A DNA stretch of 64,000 nt from Streptomyces sp. NBC_00510 (GCA_036013505.1 CP107851.1:1054001-1118000), one strand, 5' to 3'. Counted from the first letter of the stretch, positions 25,589-34,661 are shown. Program-made: numbers and translations. Notes: generated by a model from the letters alone, not told the origin.

Positions 25589-26842
25589 TCAGGCGGTCGC
25601 GCTGGTGGCGGCGTAGCGGTTGGCGGGGCGGGCCAGACCGAGCAGGCCGCGCAGGGTGCGGGCCTCGTAGGCGTCCCGGAACGCGCCGCGGCGCCGCAGT
25701 TCGGGCACGAGCCCCCGGGTGATGGCCGGCAGGTCGTGGCCGATCACCGCGGGGCGCAGCCGGAAGCCGGTGAGCCCGGCCCGCCGCCACTCCAGCAGCA
25801 GGTCCGCGAGGCCGGCGGGTGTGCCGGCGAAGACCTTCGCGTCGCTGATGTACGGCGTGCCGGCGAGGCCGTCCAGCCGCTCCAGGCGGGCCCGCGCCGC
25901 TCCGGCGTCGTCGTCGAGGAGGACCACGAGGTCGCCGAAGACGTGCAGGGGCTCGCGCTCCCGGCCAGCCGCCTCCTGTGCGGCACGTATCCCGGTGACG
26001 ATCGCGCGGGCCTGGTCACCGTCGTGCGGGGTCACGTATCCGATGTCCGCGGAGCGGGCCACGAGCCGGAACGGCACGTCGCTGTGGGCGAGGGCGCTGA
26101 CGACGGGCTGGCCCTGGGGCGGCCGGGGTGTGATGGAGGGGCCCTTGACGCTGAAGTGCCGGCCCTCGAAGTCGATGTAGTGGAGCTTGTCGCGGTCGAT
26201 GAAGCGGCCGGTGGCGACGTCGCGGATCTCGGCGTCGTCCTCCCAGCTGTCCCAGAGGCGCCGCACCACCTCGACGTAGTCGGCCGCCTCGTCGAAGAGG
26301 CCGGTGACCAGCTCCCGTACGGCCGGGGTGTCCAGCTCCTCGATGCCGAACGGGGGGATGGCGCGCCTGCCGAAGTGCGCGGCCTCGTTCCGCCGGGCCG
26401 AGACCTGGACGCGCAGACCGGCCCGGCCGGTGCTCACGTAGTCGAGGGTGGCGATGGCCTTGGAGAGGTGGAACGGCTCGGTGTGGGTGGCGACCACCGT
26501 CGGCACGAGACCGATGTGCCGGGTCAGCGGGGCCACGCGCGCGGCGATCAGGACGGCGTCCAGGCGGCCGCGCACCTGGTCGGTTCGTCCGTCGGGTTCG
26601 GTGAAGTGGGAGGACTGCGGACCGAGGGAGTCCTCGATCGTCACGAAGTCGAGCAGCCCCCGTTCGGCCTCGGTGACCACGTCCTGCCAGTAGCGGGCGG
26701 TGAGCAGTTCCCGGGGCCGGGCCGTCGGCTCACGCCAGGCGGCCGGGTGCCAGCCGGCCCCGTCGAGGGCCACGGCCAGGTGCAGCGGGGCGTTCGGCGA
26801 GGAAGCGGGAAGTGGGTACGGCGAAGGGATGTCCGAGGACAT
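25589..26842 (-). CDS. LLM-class flavin-dependent monooxygenase
   Basis: 417 residues. LLM features include LHLAVALDGAGWHPAAWR at the start, YWQDVVTEAERGLLDFVTIEDSLGPQ, HIGLVPTVVATHTEPFHLSKAIATLDYVSTGRAGLRVQVS and the substrate-loop region HFSVKGPSITPRPPQGQPVVSALAHSDVP. It is the first of the four-gene LLM run, 71 nt after the cysteine-containing leader ORF. Function is inferred as oxidation of an organosulfur substrate. Confidence 0.92.
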   Translation of the reverse strand: MSSDIPSPYPLPASSPNAPLHLAVALDGAGWHPAAWREPTARPRELLTARYWQDVVTEAERGLLDFVTIEDSLGPQSSHFTEPDGRTDQVRGRLDAVLIAARVAPLTRHIGLVPTVVATHTEPFHLSKAIATLDYVSTGRAGLRVQVSARRNEAAHFGRRAIPPFGIEELDTPAVRELVTGLFDEAADYVEVVRRLWDSWEDDAEIRDVATGRFIDRDKLHYIDFEGRHFSVKGPSITPRPPQGQPVVSALAHSDVPFRLVARSADIGYVTPHDGDQARAIVTGIRAAQEAAGREREPLHVFGDLVVLLDDDAGAARARLERLDGLAGTPYISDAKVFAGTPAGLADLLLEWRRAGLTGFRLRPAVIGHDLPAITRGLVPELRRRGAFRDAYEARTLRGLLGLARPANRYAATSATA

Positions 26843-26913
26843 GGGAGGGGCCTTCCTGATCGACCACGGGTCTCAGCGGCCCTCGTCGGGAGGGCCGGCG
26901 GCGGGAGCGGGGG

Positions 26914-27030
26914 TCAGGAACGACAGAGGGAGGCGGCCACGCGCTGCAGGTCGATGTGCGCGCGGGAGTAGAGCAGGGGACTGCGGGGTCGGGCGGGGAC
27001 CACGACGGACGCGCGGGACGGCGTCGGCAC
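26914..27030 (-). CDS. Putative cysteine-type leader peptide (38 aa)
   Basis: Small ORF with a GTG start 8 nt after GGAGG. The C-terminal half reads PLLYSRAHIDLQRVAASLCRS, matching the pattern of short leader peptides found before sulfur genes in Streptomyces (R-x-H-[IV]-D-L-x-R-V...C). The single Cys is the third-last codon (TGT). It sits 71 nt before the four-gene LLM run and 76 nt after the GNAT gene. A role in sensing charged tRNA-Cys during translation is inference. Confidence 0.72.
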   Translation of the reverse strand: MPTPSRASVVVPARPRSPLLYSRAHIDLQRVAASLCRS

Positions 27031-27106
27031 GGACCTCACCTCCGCTCTGTCCGGATACGGCGGGCGGCACGGCGCCCGTACTTCTCCTGTCAACGGAACG
27101 CCTTCC

Positions 27107-27844
27107 CTAGCCGGTCTGTTCCCCCGGGCCGCCCGGGGTTCGCAGGAAGAGGAAGGTCGTCCGGCGGCGCAGGGTGAAACCGATCGACTCGTAGAGCCGG
27201 ATCGCACCGGTGTTGACGGCGGCGGCATGGAGGAACGGGGTCTCCCGGCGGTCCCTGATCCCCGCGGCGACGGCCCGTACCAGCCGGGTCGCCAGGCCCC
27301 GGCCACGGTGACCGGGGTGGGTGCACACCGCGCTGATCTCCGTCCATCCCGGGGTCCGCAGACGTTCCCCGGCCATGGCGACCAGCCGTCCGCCGTCCCG
27401 GATGCCGAGGTAGGTGCCGAGTTCGACGGTCCTGGGGAGGAAGGGGCCCGGCTTGGTGAGGGCGATGAGTTCCAGGATCTCGGGGACGTCGGCGGCGCCC
27501 AGCCGCACCGCCTCCGGGGCGTGTTCGGCGCGTAGCGAGGTGTCGACGAGCTGCACCCCCACCCCGCCCTCGACGAGTTCCCATCCGTCCGGCGGCTGCT
27601 GGGCGCCGGTGACCGCGACGGCGGCCCCCGGCCCGGCGAGTACGGTCAGGTCCGCCCAGGCCCGCGGATCGGCCGGGTCGGACAGCGCGGTGAACGGGGA
27701 GACGTCGGCGGGGTAGCGGGCGGCGCGGCCGACGCGCTCGGCGAACCGGGCGTGCGGACCGGTGAGTGCCGCCCAGGCGGGGTTGTCCAGGACGTGCGGT
27801 GCCGCCGGGCTGTGCGGGCGGTCCGCGGGGATGCTGAGGGACAT
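27107..27844 (-). CDS. GNAT-family N-acetyltransferase
   Basis: 245 residues. The C-terminal half is a GNAT domain: VRLGAADVPEILELIAL, the acetyl-CoA loop VCTHPGHRGRGLATRLVRAV (Q/RxxGxG/A type), and HAAAVNTGAIRLYESIGFTLRRR. The N-terminal ~100 residues are family-specific. It follows the ABC importer genes in the same orientation; perhaps it acetylates an imported amino-acid or cysteine-like compound, but the substrate is unknown. Confidence 0.92.
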   Translation of the reverse strand: MSLSIPADRPHSPAAPHVLDNPAWAALTGPHARFAERVGRAARYPADVSPFTALSDPADPRAWADLTVLAGPGAAVAVTGAQQPPDGWELVEGGVGVQLVDTSLRAEHAPEAVRLGAADVPEILELIALTKPGPFLPRTVELGTYLGIRDGGRLVAMAGERLRTPGWTEISAVCTHPGHRGRGLATRLVRAVAAGIRDRRETPFLHAAAVNTGAIRLYESIGFTLRRRTTFLFLRTPGGPGEQTG

Positions 27845-27884
27845 GGCTGCCGGATCTCCGTACGGTCGTGCGGCGGACGGGGCG

Positions 27885-28913
27885 TCAGGAGTTGTCGAGC
27901 GGCAGTCCGGGCGGGTCGACCTCCGAGGTGCCGACGGCCTCGTTGGACAGGTTCCAGGCGGCGAGCCACTTGGCGTACTGCCCGTTCTCGATCAGGTGGT
28001 TGATCGCTGCCGCGACCGGCTTCGCGAGCCCGCTGTCCTTCTTCGCGGTCGCGGCGATCAGGCCCTGGAGGCTCGCACCGGCGCCGGAGAACTTGCCCGC
28101 GTTGCGGGTGGGGTGGGGGGTCGTGGCGACCTGGGTGATGTGGTACGCGATGCCGGGGTTGGGGCCGAAGTAGGCGTCGATCTTCCCGCCGCCGAGCGCC
28201 AGATAGGTGCTGTTGTTGTCGGGGAAGTACTTGACGGTCAGCTCCTTGCCCTCCGCCTGGAGCTTCTTCCGCCACTCCAGCAGGATCTTCTCCTGGTTGG
28301 TGCCGGAGCCGACCGCGACGGTCTTCCCGGCGAGGTTCCGGTAGTCGTCGGCGAAGTTCCAGGTGCTGTCCTTGAGGACCTCGAAGGCCAGGTTGTCCTC
28401 CCGGTAGGAGGCGAACTCGTACTTCCGCTTGCGTTCCTCGGTGTCGGTGACGTTGGAGAAGGCCACGTCGACCTTGCCGCTGTCGATGCCGACGAAGAGG
28501 TTCTCCCACGTCGAGTTCTTGAGCTGGGGCTTGAGCCCCAGCACCGCCGCGACCAGACGGCCGAGGTCGGGTTCGGCGCCGGTGAGGGTCTTCTGGTCGC
28601 TGCCGACGTACGCCAGCGGCGCGAAGCCGGCGGGCAGCGCGCCGACGCCGATGACCAGCTCGCCCTTGTCGGCGACGGCCTTGGGCAGTCCGGCGCTGAT
28701 GGACTTCACCTCCGTCACCTTCAGCGTGGTCTCCTTGGCCGCGCCGTTGGACAGGCTGCCCACGGTGACCGTTCCGGCGGAGGATCCCGCGCCGATGGTG
28801 GCGGAGGCCTCGCTGTCACTCCCGCAGGCGGCGAGTCCGCCGGCGAGGAGGGTGAGGGCGGCGGTGGCCGTCAGGGTACGGATGAGTCTGCCGCGAGGGC
28901 GAAGAGTGCGCAT
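27885..28913 (-). CDS. Amino-acid-type ABC transporter binding lipoprotein
   Basis: 342 residues with a lipobox ending GGLAAC (Cys30). The family-3 solute-binding fold is visible: ELVIGVGALPAGFAPLAYVGSDQKTLTGAEPDLGRLVAAVLG, NLFVGIDSGKVDVAFSNVTDTEERKRKYEFASY, LAGKTVAVGSGTNQEKIL and IDAYFGPNPGIAYHITQ. This resembles polar amino-acid or cystine binding proteins. With the ATPase and permease upstream it forms an importer; the leader ORF upstream suggests a sulfur-containing ligand. Confidence 0.94.
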   Translation of the reverse strand: MRTLRPRGRLIRTLTATAALTLLAGGLAACGSDSEASATIGAGSSAGTVTVGSLSNGAAKETTLKVTEVKSISAGLPKAVADKGELVIGVGALPAGFAPLAYVGSDQKTLTGAEPDLGRLVAAVLGLKPQLKNSTWENLFVGIDSGKVDVAFSNVTDTEERKRKYEFASYREDNLAFEVLKDSTWNFADDYRNLAGKTVAVGSGTNQEKILLEWRKKLQAEGKELTVKYFPDNNSTYLALGGGKIDAYFGPNPGIAYHITQVATTPHPTRNAGKFSGAGASLQGLIAATAKKDSGLAKPVAAAINHLIENGQYAKWLAAWNLSNEAVGTSEVDPPGLPLDNS

Positions 28914-28995
28914 GGCCGTCCTTGTCCGTTGTCTGTCGTTCGTCGTTCGTCGTTCGTGTTCGTCGTTCGGTGGTCCGTGGAGCGCGGGGAGGCGG

Positions 28996-29768
<773 letters not shown>

Positions 29769-29772
<4 letters not shown>

Positions 29773-30773
29773 GTCGCGGTCTCCGTCCGGACGCGGGCCC
29801 GCAGGTCGCCCAGGGCGATCCGCAGTTTCTGCAGGGGGGTCGGCGGGACGGTGCGCAGCGCGCCGCGCGAGTAGTGCCGCTCGACGTAGAACTGGACGAC
29901 GGAGACGACACTGGTGAGGATCACGTACCAGACGGTGGCGACCAGCAGCAGCGGCACGATGTCGCCGGGGTAGGTGCTGCCCATGCTCTGGACCGAGCCG
30001 AACAGGTCGAGCAGCGAGACGTAGAAGACCAGCGAGGTCCCCTTGATCAGCCCGATGAGCTGGTTGACGTAGTTGGGGACGACGGACCGCAGCGCCTGCG
30101 GAAGCACGATCCTGGCGAACTGGTAGCGCTTCGGCAGGCCGAGCGCGGCGGCCGCCTCGTGCTGCCCCTGGTCCACCGAGAGGATTCCGGCCCTCACCAC
30201 CTCCGAGGCGTAGGCCGCCTCGTTGAGGCTCAGACCGACGACGGCCACCACCATGTCGGTGGCGAGCCTGGACTCGTCGAAGGTGAGGAAGGCCGGCCCG
30301 AAGGGCACACCCAGGCTCAACGTCCGGTACAGCGCGCTGAAGTTGTACAGGAACAGCAGCACGACGATGAGCGGCACCGAGCGGAACAGCCAGGTGTACG
30401 TCCAGCTGACGGCGCGCAGCACCGGGCTGCCCGAGAGCCTGGCCAGTGCGAGGGCGATCCCGCCGAGCAGGCCGAGCACCGCGCTGTACGCGGCCGCCTC
30501 CAGGGTGATGAGCAGCCCGTCCAGGATCACCGGCCGGACGAACCAGTACGCGAAGCGGTCCCACTGGTAGAAGGGGTTGGTCACCAGGCCGTGGGCGATC
30601 TGGGCGACGAGCACCAGCACGACCGCCGTGGCGATCCAGCGTCCGCGCCGCCGCAGCGGCAACACCCGCTGTGCGGTGGGCGGTCGTGGTGCGGGAGGCG
30701 TTGCGTCGGCGGGTGCCCCGGGCGGGGGCGGCGCCGGGCGGGAGGACACGGCGGTGCCGGGTGGTTCGGTCAT
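29769..30773 (-). CDS. Amino-acid-type ABC transporter permease
   Basis: 334 residues. A proline-rich cytoplasmic N-terminus of about 45 residues precedes hydrophobic helices. The HisM/GlnP-type loop is intact: [46 protein letters not shown]. It is the first structural gene of the importer, 185 nt after the putative cysteine-rich leader ORF and about 480 nt from the likely promoter. Confidence 0.95.
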
Positions 30774-30958
30774 GGGGGACTCCAGCGGTTCGGTACGCCC
30801 CGGTCGCGCACGCGGCAGCGGCCCCGCCGGGATCGGGCGTCCGGCGGGCGTGGCGATGGGGCGGGGAGGCGGGCGGAGCGAGCCTGGGCGGGCCTGGGGG
30901 GCCTGGGCGGGAGGGCACGCCGCCGCGTCAGCGGCGGGGGCCGGGGTTCAGGAAGCCG

Positions 30959-31102
30959 TCAGCCTTGACAGAGGGCGCGACACTGCGCGGTACACGCGCA
31001 ACAGGAGGCGCCGGGGACGTGGCGCGCGGCGACGGGGAGCCGCGGGCACGACGGGACGCGGCCGTGGGGCCGCTGTGCGGCCGTCCCCGGGGCTGCGTGC
31101 AT
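30959..31102 (-). CDS. Putative cysteine-rich leader peptide (47 aa)
   Basis: Small ORF between a strong promoter and the ABC permease gene. The C-terminus reads GASCCACTAQCRALCQG: five cysteines in the last 15 codons, four of them the locally rare TGT. ARHV upstream and the CRALCQ end recall the leader-peptide family seen elsewhere in this window, but the HVDL core is not intact. The start (ATG) has no good ribosome site; a GTG further upstream is possible. Attenuation by cysteine supply is inference. Confidence 0.5.
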   Translation of the reverse strand: MHAAPGTAAQRPHGRVPSCPRLPVAARHVPGASCCACTAQCRALCQG

Positions 31103-31260
31103 CGTCGTCACCGTCACCGTTCCGCCCCGCGGGGCCTCGCGTCCGTTGCCGTCGTCGGACCGTCCGGTCCGGTCGTCATCCGGGGCGTCCCACCGCGGCA
31201 CGGGGGGTCGCCGGCCGGCGAGCCGGGCTCGCGCCGGAGCTCATGACCGATCTGCGGCGT

Positions 31261-31290
31261 AAGTTAGGCACGGCCCACCGGGAATGTCAA
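31261..31290 (-). promoter_or_regulatory. Promoter for leader ORF and ABC importer
   Basis: On the minus strand TTGACA (31290-31285) is followed after 18 nt by TAACTT (31266-31261). The -35 is a perfect consensus and the -10 a good one, in an AT-richer patch. Transcription would run into the cysteine-rich leader ORF and the importer genes. Confidence 0.72.
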
Positions 31291-31323
31291 CGAGGCCGTC
31301 TCACATCGTGAGCGGTCCGATGA

Positions 31324-31369
31324 GACGCGTACGCGTCCCTTGACGCACGGGGTTTGACGACTCGACACT
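31324..31369 (+). promoter_or_regulatory. Palindrome and putative promoter before leader ORF
   Basis: GACGCGTACGCGTC (31324-31337) is a perfect 14-bp palindrome, immediately followed by TTGACG (31340-31345) and, 18 nt later, GACACT. The layout suggests an operator abutting a plus-strand promoter for the leader ORF at 31556 and the GST-like gene. The 31103-31555 stretch holds no other feature I can support. Confidence 0.45.
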
Positions 31370-31555
31370 GATGGGCAGGTCACGATCGTCAGCGCCCACG
31401 ACGCCGCCCCGCGGCGCGGTGGGTCATCGGCCCCGGCCCGCTGACCGGCAACCCTCACATCGCGGTGGGGTGCCCCGGGTGACGACCTGGTCCCGCCGGC
31501 GCGGCGGGGCAAGCGCGGTCCCGCGTCCTGCGGGCCCCGAGCCGGGGAGGTGGAC

Positions 31556-31642
31556 ATGCCCAGGGCACGAGCCCTCCTCCTCACCCGCCGTCTGCACATC
31601 GACTTCCTGCGCGTCTGCAGCTCGTTCGGCGCGGCCGGCTGA
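31556..31642 (+). CDS. Putative leader peptide (28 aa)
   Basis: ATG preceded by GGGGAGG at good spacing. The peptide MPRARALLLTRRLHIDFLRV followed by CSSFGAAG contains the R-R-L-H-I-D-x-L-R-V-C core of the Streptomyces sulfur-gene leader peptides. One Cys codon (TGC). It ends 80 nt before the GST-like gene, which it probably controls by translation-dependent attenuation (inference). Confidence 0.78.
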   Translation: MPRARALLLTRRLHIDFLRVCSSFGAAG

Positions 31643-31722
31643 CCTCCACCCAGGACCTTCAGCCGTCCCGCCGCCGGTGCCCCCACGGGGCGACCGGCGG
31701 CCCGCCACGCCTTGGAGAGGGC

Positions 31723-32505
31723 ATGACCGAGACGATCCCGCTCGACCCCGCACTCCACGTCTCCTGTTCGGCGCTGCCGCGCGCGTCCCGTCCCGACCGC
31801 TTCCGCAGCCGCATCGGTGTCGACCTCGCCGGCGGCTTCTACCCCGCGCCACGCCGGTACGAGCTGTTCCTGTCGCCGGGGTGCCCGCTCTCGCAACGGG
31901 TCGCCGTCACCCTCGACCTGCTGGGACTGCGGGACTCCGTCGTCACGACGCCCGTCATGGCGGGGGCCGCCGGCGACACCGCGCTCGCCGCGCTGCGTGC
32001 GGCCTACGAGGCCACGTGGCACCACTACGACGGACCGCTCACCGTGCCCGCGCTGTGCGACCGGTGGACCGGGCGGGTCGTCAGCAACCACACCCCGGAC
32101 ATCCTCGGCGACCTCGCGGGCCGCCTCGGTGCCGAGGGGTGCGCCGTACCTCCGCTGTGTCCCCCGGCCCTCCTGCCCGACATCGAGGCCCTCCGGCACA
32201 CGGTCGACGCGGGCGTCACTAGAGCCGCCGAACTCGCCGCGGACGGGGCACCGTCCGACCGGGACGCAGCCCTGCGGACCCTGCACGCCACCCTCGACCT
32301 GCTGGACCGCCGGCTGGCCTGCGGGCCGTACGTCCTGGGTGGGCACCTGACCGCCGCCGACGTCGACGTGTGGGTGGCCCTCTCCCACCTCGCGAGCGGC
32401 CTGCTCTGCTCCTACGGCCACCTCACGGCGTACGTCGCCCGTCTCGGCGGGCACCCGGCGTTCCGTGCGCAGCGGACGGCCGCCGCGCTCGCCTCCGCCC
32501 CCTGA
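31723..32505 (+). CDS. Glutathione S-transferase-like protein
   Basis: 260 residues. The N-terminal thioredoxin-like half carries YELFLSPGCPLSQRVAVTLDLLGL, aligning by position with the CPWAHR site of glutathionyl-hydroquinone reductases (ECM4/YqjG type). The region VPALCDRWTGRVVSNHTPDILGDL matches their VPVLWD...SNES..I segment. The C-terminal half is the helical GST domain with GGHLTAADVDVWVAL. The Pro-Trp-Ala-His of the active site is changed to Pro-Leu-Ser-Gln. Actinobacteria use mycothiol, so the thiol partner may differ. Confidence 0.85.
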   Translation: MTETIPLDPALHVSCSALPRASRPDRFRSRIGVDLAGGFYPAPRRYELFLSPGCPLSQRVAVTLDLLGLRDSVVTTPVMAGAAGDTALAALRAAYEATWHHYDGPLTVPALCDRWTGRVVSNHTPDILGDLAGRLGAEGCAVPPLCPPALLPDIEALRHTVDAGVTRAAELAADGAPSDRDAALRTLHATLDLLDRRLACGPYVLGGHLTAADVDVWVALSHLASGLLCSYGHLTAYVARLGGHPAFRAQRTAAALASAP

Positions 32506-32507
32506 CG

Positions 32508-32561
32508 CACGCAGCCGTCCCCGCCCTCGCCACAGGGGCGGAGGGCGGGGACGGCTGCGTG
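32508..32561. terminator. Bidirectional terminator hairpin
   Basis: 21-bp perfect stem (arms 32508-32528 and 32541-32561, ending in GCAGCCGTCCCCGCCCTC and its complement) with a 12-nt loop, between the convergent GST-like and cupin genes. Confidence 0.9.
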
Positions 32562-32580
32562 GGTCCGCGCGTCCGGCCGC

Positions 32581-33087
32581 TCAGGCGTCCTCGGCCGGAA
32601 GGGCGTACAGACCGGGGAGGTTGACCACGACGGCCTCCTGGGTGCTGCGGGCGATGACGACCACGGCCTCCTCAGCGAGGTTCGGGTTCTCCTCGCGGTG
32701 CGGCACGAACGGGGGGACGAAGACGTAGTCGCCGGGCGAGGTGCGCAGGCGCACCTCCTCGGGCGCGTCGCCCGAGCCGTCCAGGAAGACGAACTCGGGG
32801 TGCCCGCTCACCACGTAGATCGCGGTCTCGGACTCGCCGTGGTGGTGGTCGGAGGACGCCGTCGCCGGGGCCACGTGGGTCTGGCCCATCCACAGCTTCT
32901 CGGAGCCCACGGTCCGCCCGCTGACGGCGGCGAACCTGCGCATCCCGCCGGTCTGCGCCGTCTCGCCGTCCAGGGCGTCCGCGCGGATGTGGTGCAGCCG
33001 GGTCCGCAGGGACGCGGCCGCCTGCCCGGGCGCGTCGTGGAGATGGGGATGGAAGCCTTCACCGGGGTTCGTCAGGGGCTCGCTCAT
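32581..33087 (-). CDS. Cupin-domain protein
   Basis: 168 residues. A single cupin barrel: motif 1 around TASSDHHHGESETAIYVVSGHPEFVF (metal ligands His, His, Glu) and motif 2 GDYVFVPPFVPHREEN. Probably a metal-dependent dioxygenase- or isomerase-like protein or a small-molecule sensor; the substrate is unknown. It is divergent from the Rrf2 gene across an inverted repeat, so Rrf2 control is likely. Confidence 0.9.
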   Translation of the reverse strand: MSEPLTNPGEGFHPHLHDAPGQAAASLRTRLHHIRADALDGETAQTGGMRRFAAVSGRTVGSEKLWMGQTHVAPATASSDHHHGESETAIYVVSGHPEFVFLDGSGDAPEEVRLRTSPGDYVFVPPFVPHREENPNLAEEAVVVIARSTQEAVVVNLPGLYALPAEDA

Positions 33088-33112
33088 GGCCGGGACGCTA
33101 GAGCGGCCCCGA

Positions 33113-33136
33113 AAAGGATGTCAAGAAGTGTCCTTT
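33113..33136. promoter_or_regulatory. Candidate Rrf2 operator
   Basis: AAAGGA-N12-TCCTTT inverted repeat in an A/T-rich patch of the divergent gap, 26 nt upstream of the cupin start and about 90 nt upstream of the Rrf2 start. The size and position suit a dimeric repressor site covering the cupin promoter. Confidence 0.6.
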
Positions 33137-33226
33137 GCGCTTCACCTGCGGCAATGCTGCCGCAATGTACGGAGCACGGCAGCCGAACCCCCGGGCCGCG
33201 CGGACCGGTTGGGGCATGATGGGCCC

Positions 33227-33661
33227 ATGCATATCTCCGCGAAGGCGGACTACGCCACGCGGGCTCTGCTGGAGCTCGCCTGTGAGCCTGCCCGCCCCCT
33301 GACCTGCGAGGCCATCGCCTCCGCGCAGCAGATCCCGTTCCGCTTCCTGAAGTCCGTGGTGAGCGAACTGCGCAAGGCCGGGCTGGTGCGCAGTCAGCGC
33401 GGCTGCGAGGGCGGCTACTGGCTCGGCCGGCCCGCCGGCGAGATCACCCTGCTGGACGTGGCGCGCGCCGTGGACGGCGAGTTGATCACCCTGCGGGGGG
33501 AGTCGCTGGCCGGGCTCGGCTACCCCGGTCCGGCCGCCGGGCTGCCCGGGGTGTGGCGCCAGGTCGAGGCGGGCGCGGCGGCGGTCCTCGGCGGGGTGAC
33601 CCTCGCCTCGCTCCTGCCGGCGGCCGCCGCGGAACGGCTGGACCGGAAGGGAGCCGCGTGA
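33227..33661 (+). CDS. Rrf2-family transcriptional regulator
   Basis: 144 residues. The winged HTH is clear: MHISAKADYATRALLELA, AIASAQQIPFRFLKSVVSELRKAGLVRSQRGCEGGYWLGRPAGEITLLDVARAVDG. The three-cysteine iron-sulfur motif of IscR/NsrR is absent (one Cys, in RGCEGG), so sensing may be by direct ligand binding, as in CymR-like sulfur regulators. The GTGA overlap with the DsbA-fold gene indicates an operon. It probably controls the cupin gene and perhaps other sulfur genes here. Confidence 0.92.
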   Translation: MHISAKADYATRALLELACEPARPLTCEAIASAQQIPFRFLKSVVSELRKAGLVRSQRGCEGGYWLGRPAGEITLLDVARAVDGELITLRGESLAGLGYPGPAAGLPGVWRQVEAGAAAVLGGVTLASLLPAAAAERLDRKGAA

Positions 33662-34575
33662 CGGCCCCGCCTCCCCCACCCGCCGTGGAGGTGGTGGAGT
33701 ACACCGATCCGCTGTGCCCCTGGGCCTGGGGGTCGGAACCGGTGTTCCGCAGGCTGCGGGCCGCACTGGGCGGCCGGGTGCGCTGGCGCCGCGTGCACGG
33801 CGTCCTGTTCGACGTCGACGACGACCCACCGCCCGACCCGGCCGCGGAGACCGCCTGGTACGCGCGGCACGTCGAGGAGATCAGCGCGCACACCCGGGCA
33901 CCGCGGGCGGAGCGGCTGAGCCGGGTGGCGGCGAGTTCCTGGCCCGCCTCGCTGGCCGCCAAGGCGGCCGAGCTGCAGGGCGAGGAGGTGGCCGGGCGGG
34001 TGCTGCGCCGGCTCCGGGAGACCGTGTTCGTGCTCGGGGAGCCGGCCGACACGCCCGCGCTCGCGCTGGCCGCCGTACGGGGCGCGCCGGGACTGGACCC
34101 GGTGCGGCTCGCGGCCGACGCGGCGGCCGACCACGTCCTGGCACGGGTACGGGCCGACCGGGCGGAGACACGGCGCCCGGTGCGCGAGGTGCTGGCGGCG
34201 CACGGCCCGTCGCCGCACCCCGGAGCGGCGAAGGAGACCGGCGACGGCGGGTACCGGTACGCGCTGCCGACCCTCCTCGTACGCGCACCGGCCGGGCAGC
34301 ACGTGGTGCCCGGCTGGCGGCCCTACGAGGAGTACGCCTCCGCCGTCGAGGAGTTGTGCCCGGGACTGCTGCGGACCCCGGATCCGCTGCCGCCGGACGA
34401 GGCGCTGCGGCGCTACCGGAGCCTCACCGATCCCGAGCGGGCCCTGCTGGTCACCGGGGCCTGGCCGCCACCGGACGCGGTCCGGGTGGACACCGGGAAC
34501 GGCCCCCTGTGGCTGCACCCCGAGGAGGCCGCGACGCACCCGGCCACCGCTCGCGGTGCCCGCGCCGCGCTCTGA
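33658..34575 (+). CDS. DsbA-family thioredoxin-fold oxidoreductase
   Basis: 305 residues, GTG start overlapping the Rrf2 stop (GTGA). The N-terminus VEVVEYTDPLCPWAWGSEPVFRRL is the DsbA/FrnE-type strand and helix with active site CPWA; the second cysteine of a CxxC is missing. A helical insertion (VEEISAHTRAPRAERLSRVAASSWPASLAAKAAELQGEE) follows and ALPTLLVRAPAG supplies the cis-Pro loop. No signal peptide, so cytoplasmic. A thiol-handling role fits the sulfur context. Confidence 0.88.
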   Translation: MTAPPPPPAVEVVEYTDPLCPWAWGSEPVFRRLRAALGGRVRWRRVHGVLFDVDDDPPPDPAAETAWYARHVEEISAHTRAPRAERLSRVAASSWPASLAAKAAELQGEEVAGRVLRRLRETVFVLGEPADTPALALAAVRGAPGLDPVRLAADAAADHVLARVRADRAETRRPVREVLAAHGPSPHPGAAKETGDGGYRYALPTLLVRAPAGQHVVPGWRPYEEYASAVEELCPGLLRTPDPLPPDEALRRYRSLTDPERALLVTGAWPPPDAVRVDTGNGPLWLHPEEAATHPATARGARAAL

Positions 34576-34605
34576 TCCGCCGTCACGGACCCGTCCCGCC
34601 AAATG

Positions 34606-34654
34606 AGACACCAATTGGTGTCTATTGACAGCCGCTCGCGGCGCTCGCCAGGAT
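34606..34654 (+). promoter_or_regulatory. 18-bp palindromic operator and promoter of sulfur operon
   Basis: AGACACCAATTGGTGTCT (34606-34623) is a perfect 18-bp palindrome in an AT-rich patch. A consensus -35 TTGACA (34625-34630) starts one base later, with CAGGAT 18 nt downstream as a weak -10. The start codon of the leader ORF follows within about ten bases, so the message is nearly leaderless. A repressor bound here would block the -35. Confidence 0.72.
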
Positions 34655-34661
34655 GAGCAGC

